From: Pseudomonas marginalis | Lineage (GTDB): Bacteria; Pseudomonadota; Gammaproteobacteria; Pseudomonadales; Pseudomonadaceae | NCBI RefSeq assembly: GCF_008692035.1 | Contig: NZ_VTFG01000002.1 | Coordinates: 1-64,000, forward strand | Direction: 5' to 3' | DNA length: 64,000 nucleotides | Position numbers and translations under genes: made by a program | Notes under the pieces: model-generated | The model's database searches: none | The model's input: only the letters and a program-made list of their open reading frames with translations | Told to the model about the DNA's origin: nothing | Part shown: in pieces, positions 45,100 to 53,243 of the stretch | How the letters are laid out: each line of letters opens with the position of its first letter | Numbering within the stretch: the stretch's first letter is position 1

Positions 45100-45687
45100 C
45101 TATTGCTCGCTGCCTGGCGATACCGGCAAGGAAGCCGATATCCGGGCGTGGCAAACCTCGAGTATTTCATCGGCGAGCGGCGAATCATCCGGACACGCTC
45201 GCGACAACACCACCGCGCCAACGGCATGAGCCAGTACGTCGATCATCTTCGCTCTCGTCTCGCCCGGCGCAGCGTCTTCGACGGTCGAAGACTTTTGCAC
45301 CAGCGCTTGCAGCATGCGGTCTATGCCTTCGGCGAATGCACGCTTCAGCTCATCCGACTGACGCGCCGCGTCTCCACACAGGGCCGCCATGGTGCAGCCC
45401 TCGCCACGCCGATCACGGTGATCCCTCGACACGTAGATATCGATGAACGTCTGAATATCAAGCGCCTCGGTACCGGCGAGCGACCGGGAAAGACTGCTGG
45501 CTGCAGCCTCGGCCATCAAATCGGCCTTTGAGCCGAAATGCTTGTAGAAACCTCCGTGGGTGAACCCGGCGGCCCCCATGAGATCCACCAAACCTACGCC
45601 GTCAAACCCCCGCTCACGAAACAACACGGAGGCCGTCTCGACGATGTGCTCGCGATTTGCCTGCGCCTGCGCTTTGGTCACTTTCAC
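45100..45687 (-). CDS. TetR/AcrR-family regulator of the nemA-like gene
   Basis: I choose the GTG start at 45687 (KVTKAQAQANREHIVETASVLFRERGFDGVGLVDLMGAAGFTHGGFYKHFGSKADL follows), with GAGG eight bases upstream, giving 195 residues. A longer frame would read through the palindromic operator. The HTH and the central Cys (GEGCTMAALCGD) resemble electrophile-sensing TetR proteins such as NemR; the Cys role is inferred. It is divergent from an alkene reductase, the NemR/NemA arrangement. Confidence 0.88.
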   Translation of the reverse strand: MKVTKAQAQANREHIVETASVLFRERGFDGVGLVDLMGAAGFTHGGFYKHFGSKADLMAEAAASSLSRSLAGTEALDIQTFIDIYVSRDHRDRRGEGCTMAALCGDAARQSDELKRAFAEGIDRMLQALVQKSSTVEDAAPGETRAKMIDVLAHAVGAVVLSRACPDDSPLADEILEVCHARISASLPVSPGSEQ

Positions 45688-45738
45688 CTGCGATACCTCG
45701 AACTTGCACAAAAAACCTACGCCCATAGTACATAGATG

Positions 45739-45752
45739 TTGATTGCAATCAA
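45739..45752. promoter_or_regulatory. Palindromic TetR operator
   Basis: TTGATTGCAATCAA is a perfect 14-base palindrome between the divergent tetR and alkene reductase genes. TTGACA starts a few bases later with CATCAT 17 bases on, a plausible reductase promoter. Confidence 0.65.
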
Positions 45753-45835
45753 AATAATTGACAGCTTTGATTATGATCACCATCATAAAGGCAAGCCAAA
45801 TCCCTCTTCCGCCACAGCCACAGAAGACACCTCAC

Positions 45836-46936
45836 ATGACCGATCAAAATCTGTTTACTGCCTATACCCTTGGCTCACTGACCCTCGCCAACCGCATCGT
45901 GCTCGCGCCCCTGACGCGCAATCGCGCCGGCACTGGACTGGTGCCTAGCGAGTTCGCCCCCACTTACTACAGCCAGCGCGCTTCAGCCGGGCTGCTGATC
46001 ACCGAGGCCACCCAGATTTCGGCGCAGGCCCAGGGTTACCAAGACACACCCGGTCTTTACACCCAGGCGCAGATCGACGGCTGGCGCCGTGTCACCGAAG
46101 CGGTGCATGCCAAGGGCGGCAAGATTTTTGTGCAGCTGTGGCACGTTGGCCGGGTTTCCCATGTGGACCTGCAACCGGGCGGTGCCGCCCCAGTAGCGCC
46201 GTCGGCGATCCGTGCCCAGACCAAGACCTTCGTCAATAACGGCTTTGCCGACGTGTCCGAGCCACGCGCACTCGAACTCGACGAACTGCCAGGCATCGTC
46301 AACGATTTCCGCCAAGCGGCGGCAAACGCCATTGCGGCCGGCTTCGACGGCGTGGAACTCCACGGTGCAAACGGCTATTTACTCGATCAATTCATCAAGG
46401 ACGGCGCCAACCAGCGTACCGATGCCTACGGCGGTTCGATCGAAAATCGTGCGCGCCTGTTGCTGGAAGTGACCGCTGCCGTGGTCGCCGAGATTGGCGC
46501 GGACCGCACGGGCATTCGCCTGTCGCCGGTCTCGCCCGCCAATGGTGTGTCGAGCAGTGAGCCGCAGGCTCAGTTCGATTACATCGTCGACCAACTCAAT
46601 GCGCTCGACATCGTTTACCTGCACGTCGTCGAAGGTGCGACCGGTGGGCCACGCGACGTGGCGCCGTTTGATTTCGATGCGTTGCGCCAGCGCTTCCAGA
46701 ACACCTACATCGCCAACAATGGCTACGACCAAAACCTGGCCAACTCGCGGCTTGCGCAGGACAAGGCTGACCTCATCGCCTTTGGCCGCCCGTTTATCGG
46801 CAACCCGGATCTGGTGGAGCGGCTCAAGGCCGGTGCGCCGCTGTCCGCCTTCGACCCCACCACCCTCTACGGCGGCGGTGCGAAGGGCTACATCGACTAC
46901 CCGACACTGGCCGAAGCCAGCGCTGTCGCCAACTAG
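45836..46936 (+). CDS. Alkene reductase, Old Yellow Enzyme family (NemA/XenB-like)
   Basis: This FMN ene-reductase has 366 residues from 45836 (MTDQNLFTAYTLGSLTLANRIVLAPLTRNRAG). Features include ASAGLLITEATQISAQAQGYQDTPGLYT, FVQLWHVGRVSHVDLQPGG, GFDGVELHGANGYLLDQFIKDGANQRTDAYGGSIENRAR and LIAFGRPFIGNPDLVERLK. NemA/XenB enzymes reduce N-ethylmaleimide, nitrate esters and nitroaromatics. It is a different subfamily from the enzyme at 9568 and is controlled by the adjacent TetR. Confidence 0.92.
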   Translation: MTDQNLFTAYTLGSLTLANRIVLAPLTRNRAGTGLVPSEFAPTYYSQRASAGLLITEATQISAQAQGYQDTPGLYTQAQIDGWRRVTEAVHAKGGKIFVQLWHVGRVSHVDLQPGGAAPVAPSAIRAQTKTFVNNGFADVSEPRALELDELPGIVNDFRQAAANAIAAGFDGVELHGANGYLLDQFIKDGANQRTDAYGGSIENRARLLLEVTAAVVAEIGADRTGIRLSPVSPANGVSSSEPQAQFDYIVDQLNALDIVYLHVVEGATGGPRDVAPFDFDALRQRFQNTYIANNGYDQNLANSRLAQDKADLIAFGRPFIGNPDLVERLKAGAPLSAFDPTTLYGGGAKGYIDYPTLAEASAVAN

Positions 46937-47479
46937 GCAGTGCCTGACCGGGCCAGGTTTTATTTGTGCCCCCCTCTCACTGAGTGACCGAAGCTTGTAT
47001 CCGGGAAGGTCCAGGTAACTCCGTATAAATGGCGTGCTTGGTGTCGTTACCTGTGTTCTGGCACCAAACGAGCCAGCGTCGATTACAGAACGATCACCAC
47101 TGGGGGCACAAGGGGTAAGGCAGGAGCGCGCAAAAAGCTGGAAAGATGAAGTTGAATAACGATAAGTGCGACATCAATGAGTGCGTTGAATCAACCGCAG
47201 CCGCACCGCCCGATACAGAACACACAGGCCCACATCAGGATCAAGCGACACCCGCGAAATCACCGACCAGCAAAGTACCTGAAGACGCGGCTCAGCCTGT
47301 AATCGTCTGGCGTAGCTTGATGTTGCAGCAGTAACACTGCGAAGTCGCATTGCTCCGTCAACACCCGTCGCCGTGCAACCAGACATCGGGCCCGGTGCGG
47401 ACAACCCGCGCGGGTGCAATCTGTCCCCAAACAGCCATGGTTTGCTGCATCAGATGACAACCCCTTGGAGGACTTCAAA
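46937..47479. other. 543-base intergenic region without a confident gene
   Basis: I see no convincing gene. A 62-codon frame (47146-47334, MKLNNDKCDINECVESTAA) has acceptable composition, but its GGAAAG lies directly against the ATG, and I know no relative. The promoter of the hydrolase at 47480 must lie in the right part; no clear operator was found. Confidence 0.5.
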
Positions 47480-48325
47480 ATGAGCCATAGCCATCTAACC
47501 GCCCCTACCCTGTATATCGACGTCGATGGCGAGACATTTGCCTATCGCCGCTGGGGCAATGACAAGACAGATCAGCCTCCGCTGTTCCTCCTCCAGCATT
47601 TCCGTGGCGGCATGGATCATTGGGACCCCATCATGACGGATGGGCTGGCGGCAGGGCGCGAGGTCATCCTCTACAACGGTCGCGGCATTGCCTCTTCTTC
47701 CGGAGAGCCGCGTAACCGAATTGAGCTGATGGCCGACGACGCTGCCGCAGTGATCCGCGCACTCGGTCTATCAACAGTCGATGTGCTGGGCTTCTCGCTT
47801 GGCGGTTTTATCGCCCAGGACCTGACACGACGCCATCCCGACCTCGTGCGCAAACTGATGCTGCTGGGTACCGGGCCTCGTGGCGGTAATCCGGACTCAG
47901 ACCCTGGCGTGCTGGAGGCCGCACCACGGCCCATTCCCACAGTGGACGATTTTCTGTTTCTGTTTTTCGGTCGCTCCGAGACGGCGCGGCAGGCAGGGCT
48001 CGAGTTCTGGGAGCGCCGTCATCAGCGTGTCGACCAGGATCCACCCAGCTCGATGCAGGTGATGCAGGCACAGATCGAAGCCCACATGCACTTTATGCCC
48101 AAGCTGGACCCAAATGATCCCTTCAATCATCTGCGCGCTATCAAACAGCCAACGTTCATCCTGAACGGCATGAATGACGTCATGATTCCAACAGTCAACT
48201 CCTGGTACATGGCCCAGAACATCCCGAACGCCCAGTTATTCCTGTACCCGGATGCGGGCCACGGCGCCCAATTCCAATGCCCTGAGCGCTTTCTGAAACA
48301 CGCCATCGCGTTCCTCAGCGAATGA
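47480..48325 (+). CDS. Alpha/beta-fold hydrolase
   Basis: This hydrolase has 281 residues, starting at 47480 behind GGAGG. The catalytic set is visible: nucleophile Ser in VLGFSLGGFIAQ, acid in LNGMNDVMIP and His in PDAGHGAQFQ. LQHFRGGMDHWDPIMTDGLAAGREVILYNGRGIASSSGE contains the oxyanion region. The substrate is unknown (esterase, peroxidase-like or lactonase are possible). It is followed after 22 bases by an SCP2-like gene, probably in the same transcript. Confidence 0.9.
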   Translation: MSHSHLTAPTLYIDVDGETFAYRRWGNDKTDQPPLFLLQHFRGGMDHWDPIMTDGLAAGREVILYNGRGIASSSGEPRNRIELMADDAAAVIRALGLSTVDVLGFSLGGFIAQDLTRRHPDLVRKLMLLGTGPRGGNPDSDPGVLEAAPRPIPTVDDFLFLFFGRSETARQAGLEFWERRHQRVDQDPPSSMQVMQAQIEAHMHFMPKLDPNDPFNHLRAIKQPTFILNGMNDVMIPTVNSWYMAQNIPNAQLFLYPDAGHGAQFQCPERFLKHAIAFLSE

Positions 48326-48347
48326 CAACTTACGGAGCCAGCACATC

Positions 48348-48809
48348 ATGCTGAAGTTTAAATTTTTGTTGTGGGCGCTGACCAAGCTGTTACAGCGAGC
48401 CATCAAGAAAAACCCCGGCTGCGCAAAATTTGTTAATGGCAAGTCGTTGGTCTTTCAGATTCGAACAGAGGATGGCGTGGGTCGCTACTTCACCGTTGCG
48501 AACGGAAAGATAAAATCCGCCGCAGGTTTAACGCAAAAGCCGGCATTCACGCTGTCGTTCAGAAACACAGAAAGAGGCTTCGCCATTCTGTCGGCTAAAG
48601 ACAGCAAGGATGAATTCCTGACGGGCTTGCGTACAGGCGATCTGAAAATCAGCGGTGATTTTGTCGAGGTGATGTGGTTCCAGGGATTAACAGAATACTT
48701 GCAGCCGGCTAAAGACCCCGCGCAGGTCTTTTCACGACGCCTTGCATCGTGCGGCTGCCGATCATCACGATTCGGGCGCCGGGGTGAAGCCTGGCGTGCA
48801 GGGTGTTGA
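48348..48809 (+). CDS. SCP2-like sterol-carrier family protein with an aberrant C-terminus
   Basis: Residues 1-125 look like a small SCP2-type lipid-binding protein (LVFQIRTEDGVGRYFTVANGKIKSAAGLTQKPAFTLSFRNTERGFAILSAKDSKDEFLTGL, then GDFVEVMWFQGLTEYLQPAKD). The last 30 residues are Arg/Cys/Gly-rich and are read from DNA that antisense-encodes a broken SDR gene, so the original stop was probably lost at the junction near 48711-48732. The functional part may be intact. Confidence 0.75.
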   Translation: MLKFKFLLWALTKLLQRAIKKNPGCAKFVNGKSLVFQIRTEDGVGRYFTVANGKIKSAAGLTQKPAFTLSFRNTERGFAILSAKDSKDEFLTGLRTGDLKISGDFVEVMWFQGLTEYLQPAKDPAQVFSRRLASCGCRSSRFGRRGEAWRAGC

Positions 48810-49077
48810 CCAAATGGCTCGCCGCCGCCACGTGAACCTGCCACATGGCTTGGCCATCCTGCGGCTGCAACTGCCCCAACGGGGCGGTACGCATGAAACC
48901 TGCCGCGTGGACGATGGCATCCACCGTTTCGATGGGCTGCAAGGCTTGATCCAAGGCCTGCAAGTCACTCAGATCGCATTCAGTCCAGTGAAAGCGCGGA
49001 TGGTCGATACCGGCAGCGCGGCGACTCAGCCCCTGCACACGCCAGCCTTCTGACAGCAGGCGTTGCGCGCTGGCCAT
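48709..49077 (-). pseudogene. Truncated short-chain dehydrogenase
   Basis: The frame contains a middle piece of an SDR: RLLSEGWRVQGLSRRAAG, WTECDLSDLQALDQALQPIETVDAIVHAAGFMRTAPLGQ, then ARIVMIGSRTMQGVVKR. The N-terminal TGxxxGIG motif is degraded upstream (ATGPGMASAQ). After GVVKR the expected YxxxK catalytic helix is missing and a stop follows in five codons. It ends exactly where the SCP2-like gene on the other strand loses its normal end. Confidence 0.75.
48711..48732 (+). terminator. Terminator-like hairpin at the SCP2/SDR junction
   Basis: AAAGACC (48711-48717) pairs with GGTCTTT (48725-48731) around a 7-base loop, followed by one more T. It may be the original terminator of the hydrolase/SCP2 unit, now read through in frame, or a by-product of the rearrangement. 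Confidence 0.45.
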
Positions 49078-49131
49078 TCCAGGCCCAGTCGCCAGCGAAC
49101 GTATTCGCCAGCGCCTGGGCAGGCCATCGGT

Positions 49132-50667
49132 TTACAGCGCCGGGGGTTTAGGGAATACGCCACGGGCGTGTTCGTAGGCCTGGGCAACGCGCAGTGCGAG
49201 GGCGTCCTGGAAGCGCGGAGCAACGATCATCATGGCGACCGGCAAACCGTCCGCAAGCCCCGCCGGGATCGATGTCGCGGGGTGCCCCGTGAGGTCAAAC
49301 GGCGCGGTATTGGCGAGCATGTCCAGTGCACTGTGCACGTACTCCTCGACGGGGGCGTCCGCGGCGGTCAACGGCGTGGCTACGAAGGGCATGGTGGGCA
49401 TCACCAACACGTCAAAATCCTTGAATGCCTCGTCGTACTGGCGCGTCAACTCCGGTACCAGCATCCGCGCCTTGGCGTAGTAGGCGCCATGCAGGTTTTT
49501 CAGGCTGTAGTGACCGGTCAACGCAACCGCTCGCACGCTACTGGACAATGCATCGGCATGTTCGCGGCGTTTTTCGCCGAAGTAACTCATGATGTCCGGG
49601 TCGTAATAACCGTCGACGTTCATGCCGTAACCATTGCCCTGCAGCATCTGATACGCCGCGCCGTCAGTGGCAATCACGTTCCACAGATCCAACGCCACGC
49701 CCGTGTGCCACGGCGCACTCGCTTCGCCGACGCTGGCGCCCAGGCTTTCAAGCTGGGCAACCGCCGCCTTGACCAGCGCGTCCACCTGCGGCTCGGACAT
49801 TCCCGGGATCGCAAAACCTTCTCGCAGCAAGCCGATTTTCAAGCCGGCCACGCCCTGCTCCAGCGTCGCGAGGCAGTTGACCGCTGGCGGATTTTTCTGC
49901 CGGGAATCAAGCCCATCGGCCCCCGCAATGACATCGAGCATCGCTGCCACATCGCGTACGTTATTGGCCATCGGGCCCACATGGTCGATGGTCCGCTCAA
50001 TCGGAAAAGCGCCGGTGTAAGGCACCAGGCCGTAAGTCGGCTTGTGCCCGACGATGCCGCTCCAGGCCGACGGCATCCGGATCGAACCGCCCTGATCGCC
50101 GCCGATGGCCATGTCGACTTGGCCAAGCGCCACCAGCACCGCACTGCCGCTGGACGAGCCGCCTGCGTTGCGCGTCAGGTCCCAGGGGTTTTTAACCGGG
50201 CCGCTGGCGGAGGTAAAACTTGCCCCGGAAAAACACAAGTCTTCACACACCGACTTGCCCACCACCGTGGCCCCGGCCGCCAGCAAGCGTTTGACCACAG
50301 TGGCGTCTTCGGACGGGATATAACCGTCCAGGCTCAATGAGCCGTTAGCCATGGGCACGCCAGCCACCGACACATTGTCCTTGATGACCACCGTCCTGCC
50401 GGCCAACGGGCCTTGCGCCGCGCCGACGATTCGGGTTTTCACGTACCAGGCGCCGTGCAGGTTGTCTGCCTCGGCGGCTTTGTTGTATTCGCGTTCAGGC
50501 GGTTGCTGCGCGACGTTGGCAGCGTAGAGCGCATCGATGGCTTCGTAGGAATTCAACGTTTCATCGGCCAGGTTGAGGAAGGCCTCCATCTGGCGATCTG
50601 TCAGGTGATAACCGTGGTCTTCGGCGGCAATCAGAAAGTCGGCTTTGCCGGGGCGTTTTACGGACAT
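49132..50667 (-). CDS. Amidase-signature amidase
   Basis: This enzyme hydrolyses carboxamides to acid and ammonia. The start at 50667 (MSVKRPGKADFLIAAEDHGYHL) follows GGAG and gives 511 residues. The Ser-cisSer-Lys triad is at Lys96 (VVIKDN), Ser171 (NAGGSSSGSA) and Ser195 (GGDQGGSIRMPSAW), the same numbers known for the Rhodococcus N-771 amidase. An N-terminal helical region is also present. No nitrile hydratase gene is nearby. It lies behind amiC-amiR with an antitermination-type leader in between, so amide-induced expression is likely. Confidence 0.92.
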   Translation of the reverse strand: MSVKRPGKADFLIAAEDHGYHLTDRQMEAFLNLADETLNSYEAIDALYAANVAQQPPEREYNKAAEADNLHGAWYVKTRIVGAAQGPLAGRTVVIKDNVSVAGVPMANGSLSLDGYIPSEDATVVKRLLAAGATVVGKSVCEDLCFSGASFTSASGPVKNPWDLTRNAGGSSSGSAVLVALGQVDMAIGGDQGGSIRMPSAWSGIVGHKPTYGLVPYTGAFPIERTIDHVGPMANNVRDVAAMLDVIAGADGLDSRQKNPPAVNCLATLEQGVAGLKIGLLREGFAIPGMSEPQVDALVKAAVAQLESLGASVGEASAPWHTGVALDLWNVIATDGAAYQMLQGNGYGMNVDGYYDPDIMSYFGEKRREHADALSSSVRAVALTGHYSLKNLHGAYYAKARMLVPELTRQYDEAFKDFDVLVMPTMPFVATPLTAADAPVEEYVHSALDMLANTAPFDLTGHPATSIPAGLADGLPVAMMIVAPRFQDALALRVAQAYEHARGVFPKPPAL

Positions 50668-50693
50668 GGTGTTCTCCAAATGACGTTAAGAAC

Positions 50694-50709
50694 CACCCGA
50701 TCTCGGGCG
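50694..50709 (-). terminator. Weak terminator-like hairpin in the amidase leader
   Basis: On the minus strand CGCCCG pairs with CGGGTG (one G-U) around AGAT, followed by GGTTCTT. It lies between the leader hairpins and the amidase start and could be the element controlled by AmiR. The T-tract is poor. Confidence 0.35.
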
Positions 50710-50757
50710 ATCATTGACGCGCGCCACCCGTGCCCACTGCACAGGTTACGGCTCGCT

Positions 50758-50824
50758 CCGGAGGACTCCATTGTCCACGCCGGTCGCCACGCGGTGATCC
50801 ATACCTGCCAAGGGAGGCGTATGG
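50758..50824 (-). ncRNA. ANTAR-type antitermination leader, amidase copy
   Basis: Hairpin 1: CCATAC/GTATGG enclosing GCC/GGC. Hairpin 2: CCGG/CCGG outer stem, GGAC/GTCC inner stem, loop AATGGA (A1, G4). The layout matches the leaders before urtA and amiC. It lies in the 213-base gap between amiR and the amidase gene. Confidence 0.75.
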
Positions 50825-50880
50825 CAAACGTCCACGCAGAAGAGGATCAAGCCCTCACAAGCTTGATGCTCAAAGGCTGT

Positions 50881-51513
50881 TCAGGAACAGGCTTGTCGGA
50901 ACAACTCATGGGCCTTGACCAGCGCTTCGGCGATTTTTTCCACCGGTTCGCGCTTGGCCATGGCTTGGTCTCGCAAGGCGTTGTAGGCATCGGTCTCCGA
51001 CATGCCCTTGGTTTCGATAAGGATTATTTTCGCCTGCTGCACGGTGCGCATGACCGCCATGCGCCCTTCCAGGCGCTTGACGTGTCGTTCCCGTTCGCGG
51101 GCCTTGCGTGACTGACTCAGCGTGATCGCCAAAGCGGTCAGCAACCCGAACGACTTCACGGGCGAAGGAATGACAGAGCAAGCGTTCAACTGCACCAATG
51201 CCTCGACGATGATCGGGTTCTCATAGGCAATCACCGGAATGATCGGCGGCGTGCTGGCGTGGAGCAGCCATGGCGTGTTGGTCGACAGGCTTTCCGGCGA
51301 CACCGCCAACACGATCACGTCCGCCTCGGCGCTCAAGCGCTCCGGGATCGGCCATTGCACACGCACCTGACAACCGATGCGCTGCAACTGCTCGATCAGG
51401 TTGCGTCCATCCTCGTCATCCGGGTGCATTACCAATACGCTGACGTCGCGCAGGTCCTTGATGCCTGTCGCGCTGTCGTTGCGCAGGCGTTTCTTGGCGG
51501 CGCGCAAGGTCAT
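50881..51513 (-). CDS. amiR: AmiR-type ANTAR transcription antiterminator
   Basis: AmiR binds leader RNA and prevents termination. The start at 51513 (MTLRAAKKRLRNDSATG) follows GGGGAGAC and overlaps the amiC stop by 4 bases, giving 210 residues. An N-terminal pseudo-receiver domain (DVSVLVMHPDDEDGRNLIEQLQRIGCQVRVQWPIP) lacks the usual phosphoacceptor pattern. A coiled segment follows, then the C-terminal ANTAR domain (RMAVMRTVQQAKIILIETKGMSETDAYNALRDQAMAKREPVEKIAEALVKA). Its likely targets are the three leaders at 50758, 52789 and 53161. Confidence 0.93.
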   Translation of the reverse strand: MTLRAAKKRLRNDSATGIKDLRDVSVLVMHPDDEDGRNLIEQLQRIGCQVRVQWPIPERLSAEADVIVLAVSPESLSTNTPWLLHASTPPIIPVIAYENPIIVEALVQLNACSVIPSPVKSFGLLTALAITLSQSRKARERERHVKRLEGRMAVMRTVQQAKIILIETKGMSETDAYNALRDQAMAKREPVEKIAEALVKAHELFRQACS

Positions 51514-52658
51514 GGACGTCTCCCCACCGAGCCGGACCATTCATTGAAATTGGGTGCAATGGCGTAAGGGTCAGGCTTGAGTGCACTCTGGCTTTCGTAA
51601 AGGATGTCGAATTGGCCCTCGACGTTGGCCCGGCCGATCCGCGAAAACAGGTACGTGTGGTGATTGTTGGCATCGACCCGAATGCGTCCTTGTGGCGCTT
51701 CGAATTCCAGCCCGCGCATGGCCTGCAGCACATCCTCCACTTGCGTGCTGCCAGCTCGAACGATCGCCTTGGCCAGCAAGTGCACCTGAAAGTACGCCGC
51801 CTCCCAGCAACGGTCAGTGACCTGGTGTTGACCAAACAACTCCCGGTATTGGGCGATGCATTGGCGGTTGGTCGGCGTGTCCACCGACTGAAAATACGTA
51901 GCCGCCGAAATATGTCCCGCCCCCAGGTGAATCCCCATTTGCTGGATGTCGGTTTCGCTGGTCGTCAGGCTGGCAATCGGCATCACCGAGGGGTCAAAGC
52001 CTGCGTCGGCGTAGGCCTGGTACAAATGCCCCATGGTTTCGCCGACGACCGTCGAGAAAATAAACGAGGGCTGGAGCTCCCTGGCCTTGACCATCAGCTT
52101 GGCAAAATCTTCCGGACGCGCGTTTTTCAGCGGCAGATAATACTCGCCCAGCTTGGTACCGCCACGCTCGTACAACAGGTCGCTCATCAAGCGATTGGTT
52201 TCGTACGGGTAGACGTACTCGGAACCGATCATCAACACGCGATTGCCGAAGTTGTCGAGCATGTAATTGCCCAGCGGCAGGGCATTGTGATTCGGTGTGG
52301 CGCCGGTGTAGATGATGTTGCGCGAATACTCGAAACCTTCGTAATACACCGGGTACAGCAACAGGGCGTCGTAGCGCTCGACAATCGGCAGTGCCGCCTT
52401 GCGTGCAGCCGAAGTGTAGCAACCAAAGAAAAACCGCAGGTGTTCTTCGCGGATCAGCGATTCGATGTGCATGGCGTACAGCGCAGGCGTTGAATCGGGG
52501 TTACGGGTGATCAACTGCAGCGGGCGACCATCGACCCCGCCTGCCGCATTGATCTGCGCAATTGCGAACTGCGCGCCGCGCATCGTCGAGCCCTCGGCAG
52601 CCGCCGTGACACCGGTATCGGAAAACAGACCGCCTATGCGGATCGACTGGTCAACCAT
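51510..52658 (-). CDS. amiC: AmiC-type amide sensor, negative regulator of AmiR
   Basis: AmiC is a cytoplasmic protein with a periplasmic-binding-protein fold that holds AmiR inactive until an amide binds. The product has 382 residues from the ATG at 52658, with AAGG upstream and no signal peptide, as expected for AmiC rather than for an importer protein. Characteristic parts are IGGLFSDTGVTAAAEGSTMRGAQFAIAQINAAGGVDG, RFFFGCYTSAARKAALPIVERYDALLLYPVYYEGFEYSRNIIYTGATPNHNALPL and EYVYPYETNRLMSDLL. Its paralogue UrtA is encoded divergently. The ligand may be an amide, urea or both. Confidence 0.93.
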   Translation of the reverse strand: MVDQSIRIGGLFSDTGVTAAAEGSTMRGAQFAIAQINAAGGVDGRPLQLITRNPDSTPALYAMHIESLIREEHLRFFFGCYTSAARKAALPIVERYDALLLYPVYYEGFEYSRNIIYTGATPNHNALPLGNYMLDNFGNRVLMIGSEYVYPYETNRLMSDLLYERGGTKLGEYYLPLKNARPEDFAKLMVKARELQPSFIFSTVVGETMGHLYQAYADAGFDPSVMPIASLTTSETDIQQMGIHLGAGHISAATYFQSVDTPTNRQCIAQYRELFGQHQVTDRCWEAAYFQVHLLAKAIVRAGSTQVEDVLQAMRGLEFEAPQGRIRVDANNHHTYLFSRIGRANVEGQFDILYESQSALKPDPYAIAPNFNEWSGSVGRRP

Positions 52659-52788
52659 GCCTATCAACCTTGTTCAACGTGAGAAAAGACACCCGCTCGT
52701 GGATGGGGGTCTGGAGGCCTGTGCAAATAATGATTGAGCGAGACGCCGTATAACAAAATGGCTGCTCTCAGGCGGGTTGTGCCTGGGG

Positions 52789-52858
52789 CTGGCGCGACAA
52801 CACTGTCAGGGCCAGTCATGCGAGGGGCCTTCCACACCTGCCGAGGATGGGCGTGTGA
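52789..52858 (-). ncRNA. ANTAR-type antitermination leader, amiC copy
   Basis: Hairpin 1: TCACAC/GTGTGG enclosing GCC/GGC. Hairpin 2: CTGG/CCAG outer stem, TGAC/GTCG inner stem, loop AGTGTT (A1, G4). It begins about 24 bases after the predicted sigma-54 start and lies 131 bases before amiC. Confidence 0.72.
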
Positions 52859-52892
52859 CAAGGGACCCTGCGAGGGTGTTGCCTGTCGCTCA

Positions 52893-52908
52893 TGCAGATA
52901 GTGGGCCA
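52893..52908 (-). promoter_or_regulatory. Sigma-54-type promoter for amiCR
   Basis: The minus strand reads TGGCCC, five bases, CTGCA, keeping the essential GG and GC ten bases apart. The predicted start near 52882 is just before the leader hairpins. Confidence 0.55.
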
Positions 52909-52997
52909 CACGCCATGGACGAGCTGCACCCGCGGCGCCGGCCGGTTTCAATCCTTGCCGTGGAGCCCATCCATGCCGCCCACACGCTCACGGTATT

Positions 52998-53017
52998 GGT
53001 GCATTCAGGGTGCATTC
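52998..53017. promoter_or_regulatory. Direct repeat GGTGCATTC, possible enhancer site
   Basis: GGTGCATTC occurs at 52998-53006 and 53009-53017, an 11-base period. It lies roughly 115-140 bases upstream of both predicted sigma-54 start sites. The half-sites resemble NtrC GGTGCA halves but are direct, not inverted. Confidence 0.4.
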
Positions 53018-53111
53018 GCGCCAAAGCAGCGCAGGCCAGTGACACGCGGCAATAGATGCAGGCGTCACTCGCACGCCCCTTCGACTGCCCGGAAAACGCC
53101 CTGATCGCAAT

Positions 53112-53127
53112 TGGCACTGCCCTTGCT
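53112..53127 (+). promoter_or_regulatory. Sigma-54 promoter for the urt-ure operon
   Basis: TGGCAC, five bases, TTGCT is a full match to the sigma-54 consensus, with GG and GC ten bases apart. Transcription should start near 53138, giving a leader of about 170 bases. This fits nitrogen (NtrC) control of urea use. Confidence 0.85.
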
Positions 53128-53160
53128 ATAACTCTCCAGAGACATCGCGCCAGCTGTTTG

Positions 53161-53229
53161 CCCTACGCCCCCTTGGCAAGTAGGGAAGCACCTCGCGTAC
53201 GACTGGATCGGACACAGCTGTCCCGCCAG
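53161..53229 (+). ncRNA. ANTAR-type antitermination leader, urtA copy
   Basis: Hairpin 1: CCCTAC (53161) pairs with GTAGGG (53180), enclosing GCC/GGC. Hairpin 2: CTGG (53203) with CCAG (53226), inner GGAC/GTCC, loop ACAGCT (53214-53219; A1, G4). It starts about 23 bases after the sigma-54 start and is followed by a terminator. Confidence 0.78.
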
Positions 53230-53243
53230 ATTCGGCACAAGAA

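Noticed and set aside
47146..47334. 62-codon frame between the alkene reductase and hydrolase genes
   Set aside because: Ribosome site spacing is wrong and nothing is recognisable; kept only as a remark on the gap.
49132..52658. Nitrile-degradation cluster
   Set aside because: The amidase resembles those beside nitrile hydratases, but no nitrile hydratase or aldoxime dehydratase gene is present.
51510..52658. amiC as a second periplasmic urea-binding protein
   Set aside because: It has no signal peptide and is translationally coupled to amiR, which fits a cytoplasmic sensor.
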